Shown in pieces: positions 7,251 through 15,597 of a stretch of DNA of 64,000 bases; position 1 is the stretch's first letter; every line of letters starts with the position of its first letter. Below the pieces are notes generated by a model. The model was not told where the DNA came from and did no database searches. It saw only the letters and a list, made by a program, of their open reading frames with translations. The DNA is taken from NCBI RefSeq assembly GCF_000014885.1, contig NC_011566.1, positions 3,391,501-3,455,500 of the forward strand. Reading direction: 5' to 3'. The stretch comes from Shewanella piezotolerans WP3. GTDB taxonomy: Bacteria > Pseudomonadota > Gammaproteobacteria > Enterobacterales > Shewanellaceae. The position numbers and the translations under genes are program-made.

Positions 7251-8645
7251 ATGTCATTAGACTCTACAGAAGTACCTAATCAGATCGGTAGTCGCATTAC
7301 TGCTCAACAAAAAAAGCTAATAATACTTGCCGCAGATATCGTATTGCTTTTCTTGATGTACAATTTTCTCCCTTTTGAACAGGGAGTTAATACTGGACTA
7401 GCTTTGCTGACTTTTGCCGCCATATTGTGGCTCACTGAAGCAATACACATCAGTATTACTGCAATTATGATCCCGATACTCGCGGTGCTCTTTGGCGTGT
7501 TTGAAACACAAGCCGCCATGAGTCACTTTGCCAATCCAATCATCTACCTTTTCTTTGGTGGCTTCGTATTGGCAGCAGCACTGAATCATCAAGGAATAGA
7601 CCGTCTGATTGCGCAAAAAGTCCTATCTGCATCTAAAGGCCGGTTATCGGTAGCCTGTATTATGCTATTTGGGATCACAGCACTACTGTCTATGTGGATA
7701 AGCAACACTGCTACCACCGCTATGATGCTGCCCCTTGCACTTGGAATTTTGCATCAGATCGATATAACTAAACACAAGAGTACCTATCTGTTCTTACTCC
7801 TTGGTATTGCTTATTCTGCAAATATTGGTGGTATTGGCACTTTAGTGGGTAGCCCACCTAATGCCATTGCTGCAGCTCAAGTTGGTTTATCTTTTGCCGA
7901 TTGGCTAGAGTTCGGTTTAATCACTGTCGCTATCATGCTGCCGTTGATGTTAGTGGGTCTTTACTTATATTTAAAACCTGACCTGTCGATGATCTGCGAA
8001 GTAAAAGCTGAAAAGCAATCACTGACTTTCCAAGGGAAATTAACACTTCTGATTTTTATCACAACAGTCTGCTGTTGGATATTTAGTAAGCCGCTCTCAC
8101 AGGCATTAGGCGGCATATCTAAGTTTGATACGGTTGTGGCGCTTAGCGCTGTTGTGACCCTAGCAGGACTTGGATTAGTGCAATGGAAAAAAATCGAGTC
8201 AACGACCGATTGGGGCGTGTTAATTCTATTTGGCGGCGGCCTCACGTTAAGCGCTGTACTTAAAGCAACTGGTACCAGTGTATTTTTAGCCCATTGGGTT
8301 ACCGATATATTTGGCAATGCCCACATGGCATTATTTATTTTTGCGGTAATCGCATTTGTTGTCATGCTGACCGAATTTGCTAGTAATACCGCCAGTGCAG
8401 CACTTTTAGTCCCCGTGTTTGCCGCTATTGCAGAAGCGCTGGGGCTATCACCTGTGATGCTGTCAGTGCTCATCGGTATAGCTGCTTCTTGTGCATTTAT
8501 GTTGCCCGTTGCTACACCACCCAACGCCATCGTTTATGGCTCAGGCTACATTAAGCAGTCCGAGATGATGCGAGCAGGCGTTATTATTAACTTCATCAGT
8601 ATGTTTGCGCTTTACGTTATTGCGCATACCTTCTGGAATATTTAG
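7251..8645 (+). CDS. SLC13/DASS-family anion (dicarboxylate) symporter
   Basis: A 464-residue, highly hydrophobic inner-membrane protein with about 11-12 predicted membrane segments. It has the two pseudo-repeated substrate/sodium signatures of the divalent anion:Na+ symporters: SNTATTAMMLPLALGI in the first half and ASNTASAALLVPV in the second, plus VGSPPNAIAAAQVG and PVATPPNAIVYGSGY. These SNT and PPNA loops coordinate sodium and carboxylate in VcINDY-like transporters. Likely substrates are C4-dicarboxylates or citrate; sulfate and phosphate relatives exist, so the substrate is open. It is a single gene, followed by a large inverted repeat and a convergent methionine gamma-lyase gene. Confidence 0.85.
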   Translation: MSLDSTEVPNQIGSRITAQQKKLIILAADIVLLFLMYNFLPFEQGVNTGLALLTFAAILWLTEAIHISITAIMIPILAVLFGVFETQAAMSHFANPIIYLFFGGFVLAAALNHQGIDRLIAQKVLSASKGRLSVACIMLFGITALLSMWISNTATTAMMLPLALGILHQIDITKHKSTYLFLLLGIAYSANIGGIGTLVGSPPNAIAAAQVGLSFADWLEFGLITVAIMLPLMLVGLYLYLKPDLSMICEVKAEKQSLTFQGKLTLLIFITTVCCWIFSKPLSQALGGISKFDTVVALSAVVTLAGLGLVQWKKIESTTDWGVLILFGGGLTLSAVLKATGTSVFLAHWVTDIFGNAHMALFIFAVIAFVVMLTEFASNTASAALLVPVFAAIAEALGLSPVMLSVLIGIAASCAFMLPVATPPNAIVYGSGYIKQSEMMRAGVIINFISMFALYVIAHTFWNI

Positions 8646-8696
8646 TGATACTGAGGTCAACTCTAGTATTTGACTAATAGAGCCATTTAATTGAGT

Positions 8697-8738
8697 CAAT
8701 CACGCCGCTGTAAGTGAACACTTACAGCGGCGTGATTG
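8697..8738. terminator. 20-bp perfect inverted repeat, probable bidirectional terminator
   Basis: The arms 8697-8716 and 8719-8738 are exact reverse complements of 20 bp with only AA between them, centred on AAGTG/CACTT. It lies between two convergent genes, 52 bases after the transporter stop and 17 bases after the lyase stop. The adjoining T content is modest. The length and perfection are unusual for a plain terminator. Confidence 0.6.
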
Positions 8739-8754
8739 TTTGAATGACAGCAAT

Positions 8755-9933
8755 TTATAATGCAGCTAATCCTTTATCGAGCGCGAAAATAATATCTTCG
8801 ACGGCTTCCAATCCGATTGAAATCCGTAACAGATTGTCCGTTATTCCAGCTTTTTCTCGCTCTTCTGGGCTATAAGGTGAGTGCGTCATCGACGCAGGAT
8901 GCTGGATCAATGACTCAGCATCTCCTAGGCTCACGGCAATGGAAAACAGCTCTAACTGGTTTATAAACTTAATAGAAGCTTGCAGATCCGCTTCCAATTC
9001 AAAGGCAATTACGCCTCCAGCTCGCTTCATTTGATGGCCAACGAGCCCGTTCCCACAGTGAGTTTTTAGCCCAGGGTAGTAAACCTTAGAAACTTTACTA
9101 TGCCCCTCCAAGAATTCAGCAACACGCTCAGCACTATCACAATGACGTTGTAGCCTTACATCGAGGGTTTTAAGGCCACGCAGGATAAGCCAAGCATCAT
9201 GGGGAGAGATTACCCCGCCAATATCTTTTAGCACCTCATACTTAATCACGTCCATCTGTTCTCGGCTTGAACACACCACTCCCGCAATCACATCGCCATG
9301 CCCGTTGAGGTACTTAGTTGCACTATGAATCACAATATCAATACCGTGTTTTATCGGTTGTTGCAGTAACGGAGTCATAAAAGTGTTGTCAACCACGCTA
9401 ACCAACTTATATGCTTTTGCAATACGGGCAATGGCATCAAGATCGAATACTTTAAGGTGGGGGTTAACCGGAGTTTCACAGAAAAGAACTTTAGTATTGG
9501 GTTTAATCGCCGCTTCTATCTCATCGAGACGACTAAAATCAACCAAACTCACCTCGATGCCAAACTTGGCAAGTTGAGAGTTCATCAACGCAAATGTACA
9601 ACCATAGACTGCATTTGATGCAATCAGGTGATCGCCATTTTGTAAATTTGCGAGTAATGCAGCCGACACTGCAGCCATCCCGGATGCGGTAGCCGCCGCA
9701 CAATCACTCCCCTCAAGCGCTGCGATTTTGCGTTCAAGCTCAGCAGTCGTCGGATTACCTAAGCGAGTATAAATAAAGCCAGGTTCCTCTCCAGCAAATC
9801 TAGCACCGCCTTGCTCTGCATTATCAAATACAAACGTTGCGCTTTGGCATAAAGGTGTTACCAGCGCACCGTGTTCATTAGGTATATGTCCGGCATGAAT
9901 AACCTGTGTTGCTTGCTGCCATTTCTCTTGCAT
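8755..9933 (-). CDS. Methionine gamma-lyase (PLP enzyme)
   Basis: The 392-residue product starts at the ATG at 9933, which has GGGAGG seven bases upstream. An upstream in-frame extension of 41 residues looks non-native. It belongs to the Cys/Met-metabolism PLP family. Lys207 in HSATKYLNG forms the Schiff base, Tyr110 and Cys112 lie in VYGCTFAL, and YTRLGNPT binds phosphate from the neighbouring subunit. The Cys in YGCTFAL (Cys116 in Pseudomonas putida) distinguishes methionine gamma-lyase from cystathionine gamma-synthase and beta-lyase. The reaction turns L-methionine into methanethiol, ammonia and 2-oxobutyrate in the cytosol. The gene stands alone and converges on the SLC13 transporter gene. 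I see no MetJ box. Cystathionine gamma-lyase side activity cannot be excluded. Confidence 0.85.
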   Translation of the reverse strand: MQEKWQQATQVIHAGHIPNEHGALVTPLCQSATFVFDNAEQGGARFAGEEPGFIYTRLGNPTTAELERKIAALEGSDCAAATASGMAAVSAALLANLQNGDHLIASNAVYGCTFALMNSQLAKFGIEVSLVDFSRLDEIEAAIKPNTKVLFCETPVNPHLKVFDLDAIARIAKAYKLVSVVDNTFMTPLLQQPIKHGIDIVIHSATKYLNGHGDVIAGVVCSSREQMDVIKYEVLKDIGGVISPHDAWLILRGLKTLDVRLQRHCDSAERVAEFLEGHSKVSKVYYPGLKTHCGNGLVGHQMKRAGGVIAFELEADLQASIKFINQLELFSIAVSLGDAESLIQHPASMTHSPYSPEEREKAGITDNLLRISIGLEAVEDIIFALDKGLAAL

Positions 9934-10094
9934 TTCAACCTCCCACTCAATGCTTGTTGAGCAGATGCGATCTAATAGTTGTTGTTTGCATCTGCCTGGA
10001 GCCAACCAAATCAATAAGTAAAAAAGAACGGCATAGCTGGCTACGAAGTAACTCATTTCATCAGGTCATTAATAGCTGATCATATAGAGCTTAA

Positions 10095-10120
10095 ATTACC
10101 TTGGACTAGTCCAAGGTAAT
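10095..10120. repeat. 26-bp perfect palindrome
   Basis: Positions 10095-10107 and 10108-10120 are exact reverse complements around a central ACTAGT, with flanking CCTTGG/CCAAGG. It lies about 160 bases upstream of the methionine gamma-lyase start and about 105 bases downstream of the ycjF stop. It could be a terminator for the psp-ycj unit or a dimeric regulator site for the lyase gene. Confidence 0.5.
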
Positions 10121-10224
10121 TAAAAACTATTGAGTGAAGATTAATATCTTATGGCTTGTAAAATATATGTTACGTGCGGATGTCAGGTGTTTATTTATAA
10201 TGCGCTGCAGCCTGTTAAAGCTCG

Positions 10225-11325
10225 CTATCTATCTACAATTTCTTGCTTTTCTTTCTTTGCTGTTTTACTTAGTACCACTGAGGTCAACTCTTTTAAATCC
10301 AACAACAACTCTTTATGGATCCCTTTTAACTTAGGCTTTGTCTGTTCATTAAATTCAAGTGGCCGACAAAGCGCCATGGCTTGATAGCCTAAACGTGCGG
10401 TCAAAAGTCCTCCTCCAAGTCCCTGACCTAAGCGCGCAGAAAGCTTACCTGACATCTCAACTGACAATAGTTGAGTACCTAAATCGGTGACGATTTCACT
10501 GGTACCCGCGTAAATAATATTGCCGATAATTCCGCGAATTAACTTAATACGACTCCAATAGCCGAGTTCAATGCCGTAACATTTAGCTAGCTGATTAATC
10601 ATACTTTGGTTTCGCCAAAGGATAATAGCCATATCAAGTACTGCTAAAGGACTTGCGGCCAACAACAACGCAGACTCTTGCGCAAAACGTCTCACAATTT
10701 TTTTAGCCTGCTGATCTCTGTCTATCAATACGCAAGCTTCAAATAGTACCAGTTTCTCAGCGTCGTTATGCTCGACGCTAACTTGTTGCAAATAGCGCTC
10801 AATGTGTGAGCTATTAGGTAACTGCACTAATAGATTATCAATAAAGAGATCGGCTTCTCCCATCTGCATGCTGTTGAGTAATCGCATGCCTGTTGCCTGA
10901 GTTTCCTCAACCTTTTTTAGCCTTTTTAGCTTACGCCACTCAGTAAAGCTAACTTTAACTGTCCAGGATATGACTAGCATTACCACAACGCCATACAAAG
11001 CAAATAACCATGAACTTTGCATAAATGCTTCATATAGACCCAAAACGGTCTCAACAGCTGCTATAGCCACTACACCAAGTAAGCAGGCTTTACCTAACCA
11101 ACTACGCTTTGTATTTTGATTTGAAGAAAGATCTTCATTAAGCTGATCTGCACTGCCTAAGTGTTGTTCTAACTTAGTTTCCAGTTCTCGCTCAGACAAT
11201 GTTTCGATTTCAACAAAATCCTCATTGGCTGAAAAGCTAGCAGCAGGTGTAATTTTCAACGTTTCATCTTCATCAACGGTTTCAAATCGCTGCTGCCTTT
11301 TAATTGAACCATTATCTTTATTCAT
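10225..11325 (-). CDS. ycjF: YcjF / TIGR01620-family inner-membrane protein
   Basis: The 366-residue product has an acidic, polar N-terminal region (about 1-90), two adjacent membrane segments at about 93-140, and a C-terminal DUF697-type domain (about 230-345) with the Gly-rich GQGLGGGLLTARLGYQAM stretch. This matches the YcjF family, which in enterobacteria is encoded with YcjX and the phage-shock genes. It lies 46 bases after ycjX on the same strand, as the last gene of the psp-like unit. The role is poorly defined; an envelope-stress function with the YcjX GTPase is inferred from conserved linkage. Confidence 0.85.
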   Translation of the reverse strand: MNKDNGSIKRQQRFETVDEDETLKITPAASFSANEDFVEIETLSERELETKLEQHLGSADQLNEDLSSNQNTKRSWLGKACLLGVVAIAAVETVLGLYEAFMQSSWLFALYGVVVMLVISWTVKVSFTEWRKLKRLKKVEETQATGMRLLNSMQMGEADLFIDNLLVQLPNSSHIERYLQQVSVEHNDAEKLVLFEACVLIDRDQQAKKIVRRFAQESALLLAASPLAVLDMAIILWRNQSMINQLAKCYGIELGYWSRIKLIRGIIGNIIYAGTSEIVTDLGTQLLSVEMSGKLSARLGQGLGGGLLTARLGYQAMALCRPLEFNEQTKPKLKGIHKELLLDLKELTSVVLSKTAKKEKQEIVDR

Positions 11326-11371
11326 AAAAACACCAATTGCATTAATGAGTTACTTTGCATCACTATTAGAA

Positions 11372-12817
11372 TCACTTTAATTTGTCACCCACTAAATACT
11401 GTAATACATGATCAAGTCTTATATGTTCAAAGTCTGCCTTATTCCCCTGTTTTTCGGTTAGATTTCTCGGCGCAAAGCTGACAAAATCAAAACCTTGTTG
11501 TTGCCAGAAGTCTGCAACAGGCAGCGATTTTGGCACTTCGCCTGGGAACAGGGTAACGACTTCGCGATTATCAAGGTCGATGCCTTTTACAACCTCTACG
11601 TCACGGCCATTTTGCTTAACCATACCGTGAGTGGTCGATTTAATGGCACTGATAGCCATAGTCTCGACCTCACAGCCTTCAAATTTTGCATGCTGCTGAC
11701 TTTGCTGTACCAGCTGACTCAATAGCGATAAAACATTGCCTTGCTGATCACGGGTAACATGGTCTATTTTGCTAGCGGCAAACAATAATTTGTCTATTTT
11801 TGGAGAGAACAGACGCTTTAATAGACTCGATTGGCCAAATTGAAAACTTTCCATTACCGCCTGCAGCGCAGATTTCATATCATCAAATTGCTCCTTACCT
11901 CGATTTAATGGCGTGAAGCAATCAACAAGTACTAACTGTCGATCGAATTTTGCAAAATAATCATGGTAAAAGGGCTTCACCACTCGGGATACATACTCAC
12001 CATATCGACGTTTTAGAGTGTGATAAAAGCTAGTTGACTCGGTTTTTTCAAGTATCGAGAACTGCTCCGCGCTAACATTTATCAACGGGAAAAGCGCCAG
12101 TACGGGAGTGCCATCAAGCTCTCCCGGTAGTAACAGTCGCCCTGGCTGGGCATAGTAAAATCCATGTTCCTCAACACAATCAAGCAGAAGCCTCTGATAA
12201 CTATCAGTTATTTTTTGCAACTTTGCTTCATTAGCAACTGCCGTTAATTCAATACTGTTAAGTTCGTCTATAAAGTCAGAAAAGTAGCTTGAGCGCTTAA
12301 ATATTGATATCCGTTCAAGCTGCGACTCTGACCACTGCTGAAAGCTTTGTTTCAACATCGGCAAGTCAAGTAACCACTCACCGGGATAGTCAACAATATC
12401 AAGGTAAAGCGTCGCACTTTCGGTCAGTTTTGACAGAAGTCCTTTAGCTGGACGGTACCGAATCGCTAACCTAAGTTCGCTGATATTACGGGTTGATTGC
12501 GGCCATGATGACGGTTCATTGGTTATAGCGTGAACCGCTGCTTCATAGTTAAAACTTGGAATGGTTAGATCGGGCTGTAGATCACGCTTAACACCATATA
12601 GACGACTGTCTCTAGCCACTCGCCAAAGTGGTAACTGTGTATTGCCCTCTGCAACGCCACTGTGCAGTAACTGATTGACTAACCCTGTAATAAAAGCCGT
12701 CTTACCTGCGCCAGCAAGGCCCGTTACCGCTAATCGTAAATGTTTATCGGTAGTTCGCAGGGCCACCGCTTGAGTATTTTTACCTAGCTTTTTAAGAGAA
12801 CGCTTGATACTTGCCAT
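11372..12817 (-). CDS. ycjX: YcjX-family GTP-binding stress protein (DUF463)
   Basis: The 481-residue product has a P-loop at about 33-40 (GLAGAGKT), LDIVDYPGEWLLDL at about 138-151 as the switch/Walker B segment, and FAASKIDHVTR as the base-specificity region. The length is normal for the DUF463 family. Members are soluble or membrane-associated GTPases in the phage-shock regulon. The gene lies 78 bases after pspC and before ycjF, so it is probably part of the PspF-driven transcript. The biochemical target is not known. Confidence 0.88.
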   Translation of the reverse strand: MASIKRSLKKLGKNTQAVALRTTDKHLRLAVTGLAGAGKTAFITGLVNQLLHSGVAEGNTQLPLWRVARDSRLYGVKRDLQPDLTIPSFNYEAAVHAITNEPSSWPQSTRNISELRLAIRYRPAKGLLSKLTESATLYLDIVDYPGEWLLDLPMLKQSFQQWSESQLERISIFKRSSYFSDFIDELNSIELTAVANEAKLQKITDSYQRLLLDCVEEHGFYYAQPGRLLLPGELDGTPVLALFPLINVSAEQFSILEKTESTSFYHTLKRRYGEYVSRVVKPFYHDYFAKFDRQLVLVDCFTPLNRGKEQFDDMKSALQAVMESFQFGQSSLLKRLFSPKIDKLLFAASKIDHVTRDQQGNVLSLLSQLVQQSQQHAKFEGCEVETMAISAIKSTTHGMVKQNGRDVEVVKGIDLDNREVVTLFPGEVPKSLPVADFWQQQGFDFVSFAPRNLTEKQGNKADFEHIRLDHVLQYLVGDKLK

Positions 12818-12895
12818 AGGCAGAATTCGAACCTGTTGGAGGGAGTTCTAGGGCAGTATACGGGTAAATACTTGTATATGCTGCCCAGCTTCGAA

Positions 12896-13291
12896 CTATA
12901 GGTTGTTGATTTCGTTTTTAAGATCATAGTTATCAGATGTTACATGTCGCTCTAGACTCTGTAATCTAAGCTCCAGTGCTCTAAACTGGCTATTCACATC
13001 CCTTAACGCCATCTTAGCGGGTTCACCTGATTGCCAAACTTTCTTTTTTACTTCTATCTCTTTATGGCTCGACTTGTTCTTATCTGTGCCTGGTTTGATA
13101 TCTAAAATCATCCAAAGCAACACATAGATTATCAATACAATTCCGGAGCCACCCAGTAAAAAAATAGAAGCTGCAAGTACTCTGACTAACCATGTTTCAA
13201 AATTGAAGTAATCAGCAATCCCTGCGCATACTCCCGCTATTTTACCTGATTGAGGAATTCGATATAAAGTTCTGCTTGTGCCTTCACTCAT
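12896..13291 (-). CDS. pspC: Phage shock protein C
   Basis: The 131-residue protein has the N-terminal PspC domain (about 8-70): YRIPQSGKIAGVCAGIADYF, then a hydrophobic transmembrane segment LIIYVLLWMIL. A polar linker and a C-terminal coiled coil (about 95-130) follow. PspC sits in the inner membrane with PspB, senses envelope damage and draws PspA away from PspF. It follows pspB by 66 bases in the same orientation. Length and architecture are standard. Confidence 0.92.
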   Translation of the reverse strand: MSEGTSRTLYRIPQSGKIAGVCAGIADYFNFETWLVRVLAASIFLLGGSGIVLIIYVLLWMILDIKPGTDKNKSSHKEIEVKKKVWQSGEPAKMALRDVNSQFRALELRLQSLERHVTSDNYDLKNEINNL

Positions 13292-13357
13292 GTCTAACTC
13301 CTCCTTTATTTAATGCCCAAATTGAAATCATTTACCTCAGTGGAAAAAACTTGTGAT

Positions 13358-13591
13358 CTATTCATCACGCCCCCTCCACTGTGGTGCCTCACTGTCCAAG
13401 ATTGCCTCAAGGGTTTCAATTCGTTGTGACATCTTGTCAGCTTTAGCAATAAGTTCGTTTAACTGGCCAAATTCTTCATCGGTAAGCCCCTGACTCACTT
13501 GTCGTTTACTACGGTAATGCAGTATTAACCAAATCGGAGCCACCACAATCATAAAAATAATAATTGGGGCAATCAAAATATCCATGTCCAT
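13358..13591 (-). CDS. pspB: Phage shock protein B
   Basis: The 77-residue product has one N-terminal transmembrane helix (about 3-24: IAPIIIFMIVVAPIWLILHY) and a cytoplasmic leucine-zipper-like coiled coil (about 35-68). This is the normal PspB architecture. With PspC it forms the membrane sensor of the phage-shock response. It starts 20 bases after the pspA stop, so the two are surely co-transcribed. The C-terminal EAPQWRGRDE is typical of the family. Confidence 0.92.
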   Translation of the reverse strand: MDMDILIAPIIIFMIVVAPIWLILHYRSKRQVSQGLTDEEFGQLNELIAKADKMSQRIETLEAILDSEAPQWRGRDE

Positions 13592-13611
13592 AACTCACCT
13601 CTGCTCCGTTG

Positions 13612-14295
13612 TTATTTAGCTTTTGTTTTGCTCTTGCTAGCCTTCATTTTAGCTTTCATGGCCTCAAGTTCATCGTTTACAGAATCTTCTGCTTCCAATG
13701 CGGCGAACTCATCGTTAAGTGTTTTCTTGTTGCCAAGGTCATAAGCATCAACTTGTGACTCTAACCCTTCCACACGACGTTCGTACTGTTCAAACTTACT
13801 CATCGCGTTATCAATCTTACTTGAATCTAACTGCTTTTTAACCTCAAGACGTGAAGATGCAGTTTGTTTACGCATGATTATCGTCTTTTGACGCGCTTTG
13901 GCATCTACAAGTTTTTCCTGTAATAGGCCAACTTCGTCTTTTAAACGAAGAATATGTTCTTCGACGACAACCAGCTCAGCAGCTAAAGTCTCAGCAAGCT
14001 CATTGGCTTTTTGCTTTTCTATTAGTGCCGCTTTAGCAAGGTCTTCACGATCTTTCGACAATGCCAGTTCAGCTTTACTTTCCCAGTCTTGTACTTGTTG
14101 CTGCACTTTAGCAATTCGACGAATAATCTCTTTCTTTTCAGCAAGAACTTTGGCCGATGTTGAACGTACTTCAACTAAAGTATCTTCCATCTCTTGGATA
14201 ATCAGACGAACCATTTTTTCAGGATCTTCAGCTTTATCTAGTAATGCGCTGATGTTTGAATTTATGATGTCTGCAAAGCGTGAAAAAATTCCCAT
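13612..14295 (-). CDS. pspA: Phage shock protein A
   Basis: The 227-residue protein is almost entirely coiled coil (about 20-190), the PspA/IM30 (ESCRT-III-like) fold. The N-terminal amphipathic helix MGIFSRFADIINSNISALLDKAEDPEKM binds stressed membranes. In the resting cell PspA binds PspF and inhibits it; on damage it assembles on the inner membrane. The C-terminus is Lys-rich (KAKMKASKSKTKAK). It is the first gene of the unit, 41 bases below a sigma-54-like promoter and divergent from pspF. Length is normal. Confidence 0.95.
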   Translation of the reverse strand: MGIFSRFADIINSNISALLDKAEDPEKMVRLIIQEMEDTLVEVRSTSAKVLAEKKEIIRRIAKVQQQVQDWESKAELALSKDREDLAKAALIEKQKANELAETLAAELVVVEEHILRLKDEVGLLQEKLVDAKARQKTIIMRKQTASSRLEVKKQLDSSKIDNAMSKFEQYERRVEGLESQVDAYDLGNKKTLNDEFAALEAEDSVNDELEAMKAKMKASKSKTKAK

Positions 14296-14335
14296 AATAT
14301 TTTCCTCAAATTAACGTTGGTTTCGATAATTACTA

Positions 14336-14352
14336 TTCAGCATTCGTGCCAA
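14336..14352 (-). promoter_or_regulatory. Sigma-54-type promoter of pspA
   Basis: On the minus strand a perfect -24 block TTGGCACG (14352-14345) is followed at the expected spacing by CTGAA at the -12 position (consensus TTGCA). The -12 GC is therefore degenerate, as it also is in E. coli pspA. A start near 14325 would leave a leader of about 30 bases. The adjacent divergent pspF supports the call. Confidence 0.65.
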
Positions 14353-14472
14353 CTTTACTTTATCGTTACTATACAGCACCTTAACCAAAACATTAACTTT
14401 TCCTTTCATTTATAAACTGGGCATCATATTATTATTTTCACCAATTATTAGCGTGAAAGACTAAAACTTACT

Positions 14473-15531
14473 GTGACTAATCAATTTCAGCAAGATAATC
14501 TTATTGGCCAATCTAATGCTTTGTTAGAGGTCCTTGAACATATTTCTCAAGTGGCTCCTTTGTCTAAGCCAGTGCTAATCATTGGTGAGCGAGGCACGGG
14601 TAAAGAGCTAATAGCCGAACGTTTGCATTATCTTTCAAAGCGTTGGGACCAAAGTTTTATCAAGCTTAACTGCTCTTCGTTGAGTGAGAATCTGCTCGAA
14701 AGCGAACTATTTGGCCATGATGCTGGAGCATTTACGGGCGCAAATAAAAAGCATGAAGGTAGATTTGAGCGTGCAAATGGTGGAACCCTATTCTTAGATG
14801 AGCTGGCAAATACCTCTGGCCTTATTCAAGAAAAGCTATTGAGAGTTATTGAATATGGTGAATTTGAACGAGTTGGTGGTAATAAAACCGTTAAAACCGA
14901 TGTTAGGCTTATTTGTGCCGCAAATGAAGATCTGCCCTCTTTAGCAGAAGCCGGTGAGTTTAGGGCCGATCTGTTAGATAGGCTCGCCTTTGACGTCATC
15001 ACCCTACCACCACTACGTCACCGAACTGAAGATATTATGCCTCTCGCTGAATACTTTGCCGTTGGCATGGCGAGACAACTAAAATTGGAGCTATTTGAAG
15101 GTTTTAGCCCACGTGCAGTGCAACAGTTAATGGAGTACCGTTGGCCAGGTAATATTCGAGAATTGAAAAACGTTGCAGAGCGCAGTGTTTACCGCAATGC
15201 TGAGACAGGCAAAGCAATTGATGACATCATTTTAGATCCATTTGCTTCCCCTTATCGACCGACGACAAGGGTAAAAACCAAAGAAAGACAGCAAATAGCC
15301 GATACTCCTGTTGCTAGCGTAGCGCCCGAATCCAGCAAAAGTACCAATATCTGTGAGCCGATGAGCTTCCCTATCGACTTTAAAACTCATTGTGAAGAGC
15401 AGGAAGTGAATTTACTCAAGCAGGCATTGGAAGCGGGTCAATTTAATCAGAAAAAAACCGCAGAACTACTGGGCTTGAGCTACCACCAACTTCGTGGGAT
15501 CTTAAAGAAATACAACTTACTGGATAAATAA
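14473..15531 (+). CDS. pspF: PspF, sigma-54-dependent activator of the phage-shock operon
   Basis: The 352-residue product starts at a GTG. It has an AAA+ activator domain without an N-terminal receiver domain, as in PspF: Walker A GERGTGKE at about 38-45, the sigma-54 contact loop GAFTGA at 85-90, Walker B GGTLFLDE near 102-109 and an Arg finger region at RADLLDRL. The C-terminus is a Fis-type helix-turn-helix (QKKTAELLGLSYHQLRGILKKY). A linker of about 60 residues (250-310) separates the two. The gene is divergent from pspA, whose promoter it should activate together with IHF. PspA binds and silences it. Confidence 0.93.
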   Translation: MTNQFQQDNLIGQSNALLEVLEHISQVAPLSKPVLIIGERGTGKELIAERLHYLSKRWDQSFIKLNCSSLSENLLESELFGHDAGAFTGANKKHEGRFERANGGTLFLDELANTSGLIQEKLLRVIEYGEFERVGGNKTVKTDVRLICAANEDLPSLAEAGEFRADLLDRLAFDVITLPPLRHRTEDIMPLAEYFAVGMARQLKLELFEGFSPRAVQQLMEYRWPGNIRELKNVAERSVYRNAETGKAIDDIILDPFASPYRPTTRVKTKERQQIADTPVASVAPESSKSTNICEPMSFPIDFKTHCEEQEVNLLKQALEAGQFNQKKTAELLGLSYHQLRGILKKYNLLDK

Positions 15532-15597
15532 TTGCTGTTACGCTATTCGCACTGTTAAAATGGCTATTAACGTTCAGTTAAAAATAATGATTGCTTA

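Noticed and set aside
7961..8530. 189-residue minus-strand open frame
   Set aside because: It lies wholly inside the SLC13 transporter gene on the opposite strand, has low-complexity Ala/Ser/Thr-rich composition and no family match. It is a shadow of the real gene.
13898..14314. 138-residue plus-strand open frame across pspA
   Set aside because: Ser-rich complement of the pspA coiled-coil gene; it has no ribosome-binding site and no homology I recognise.
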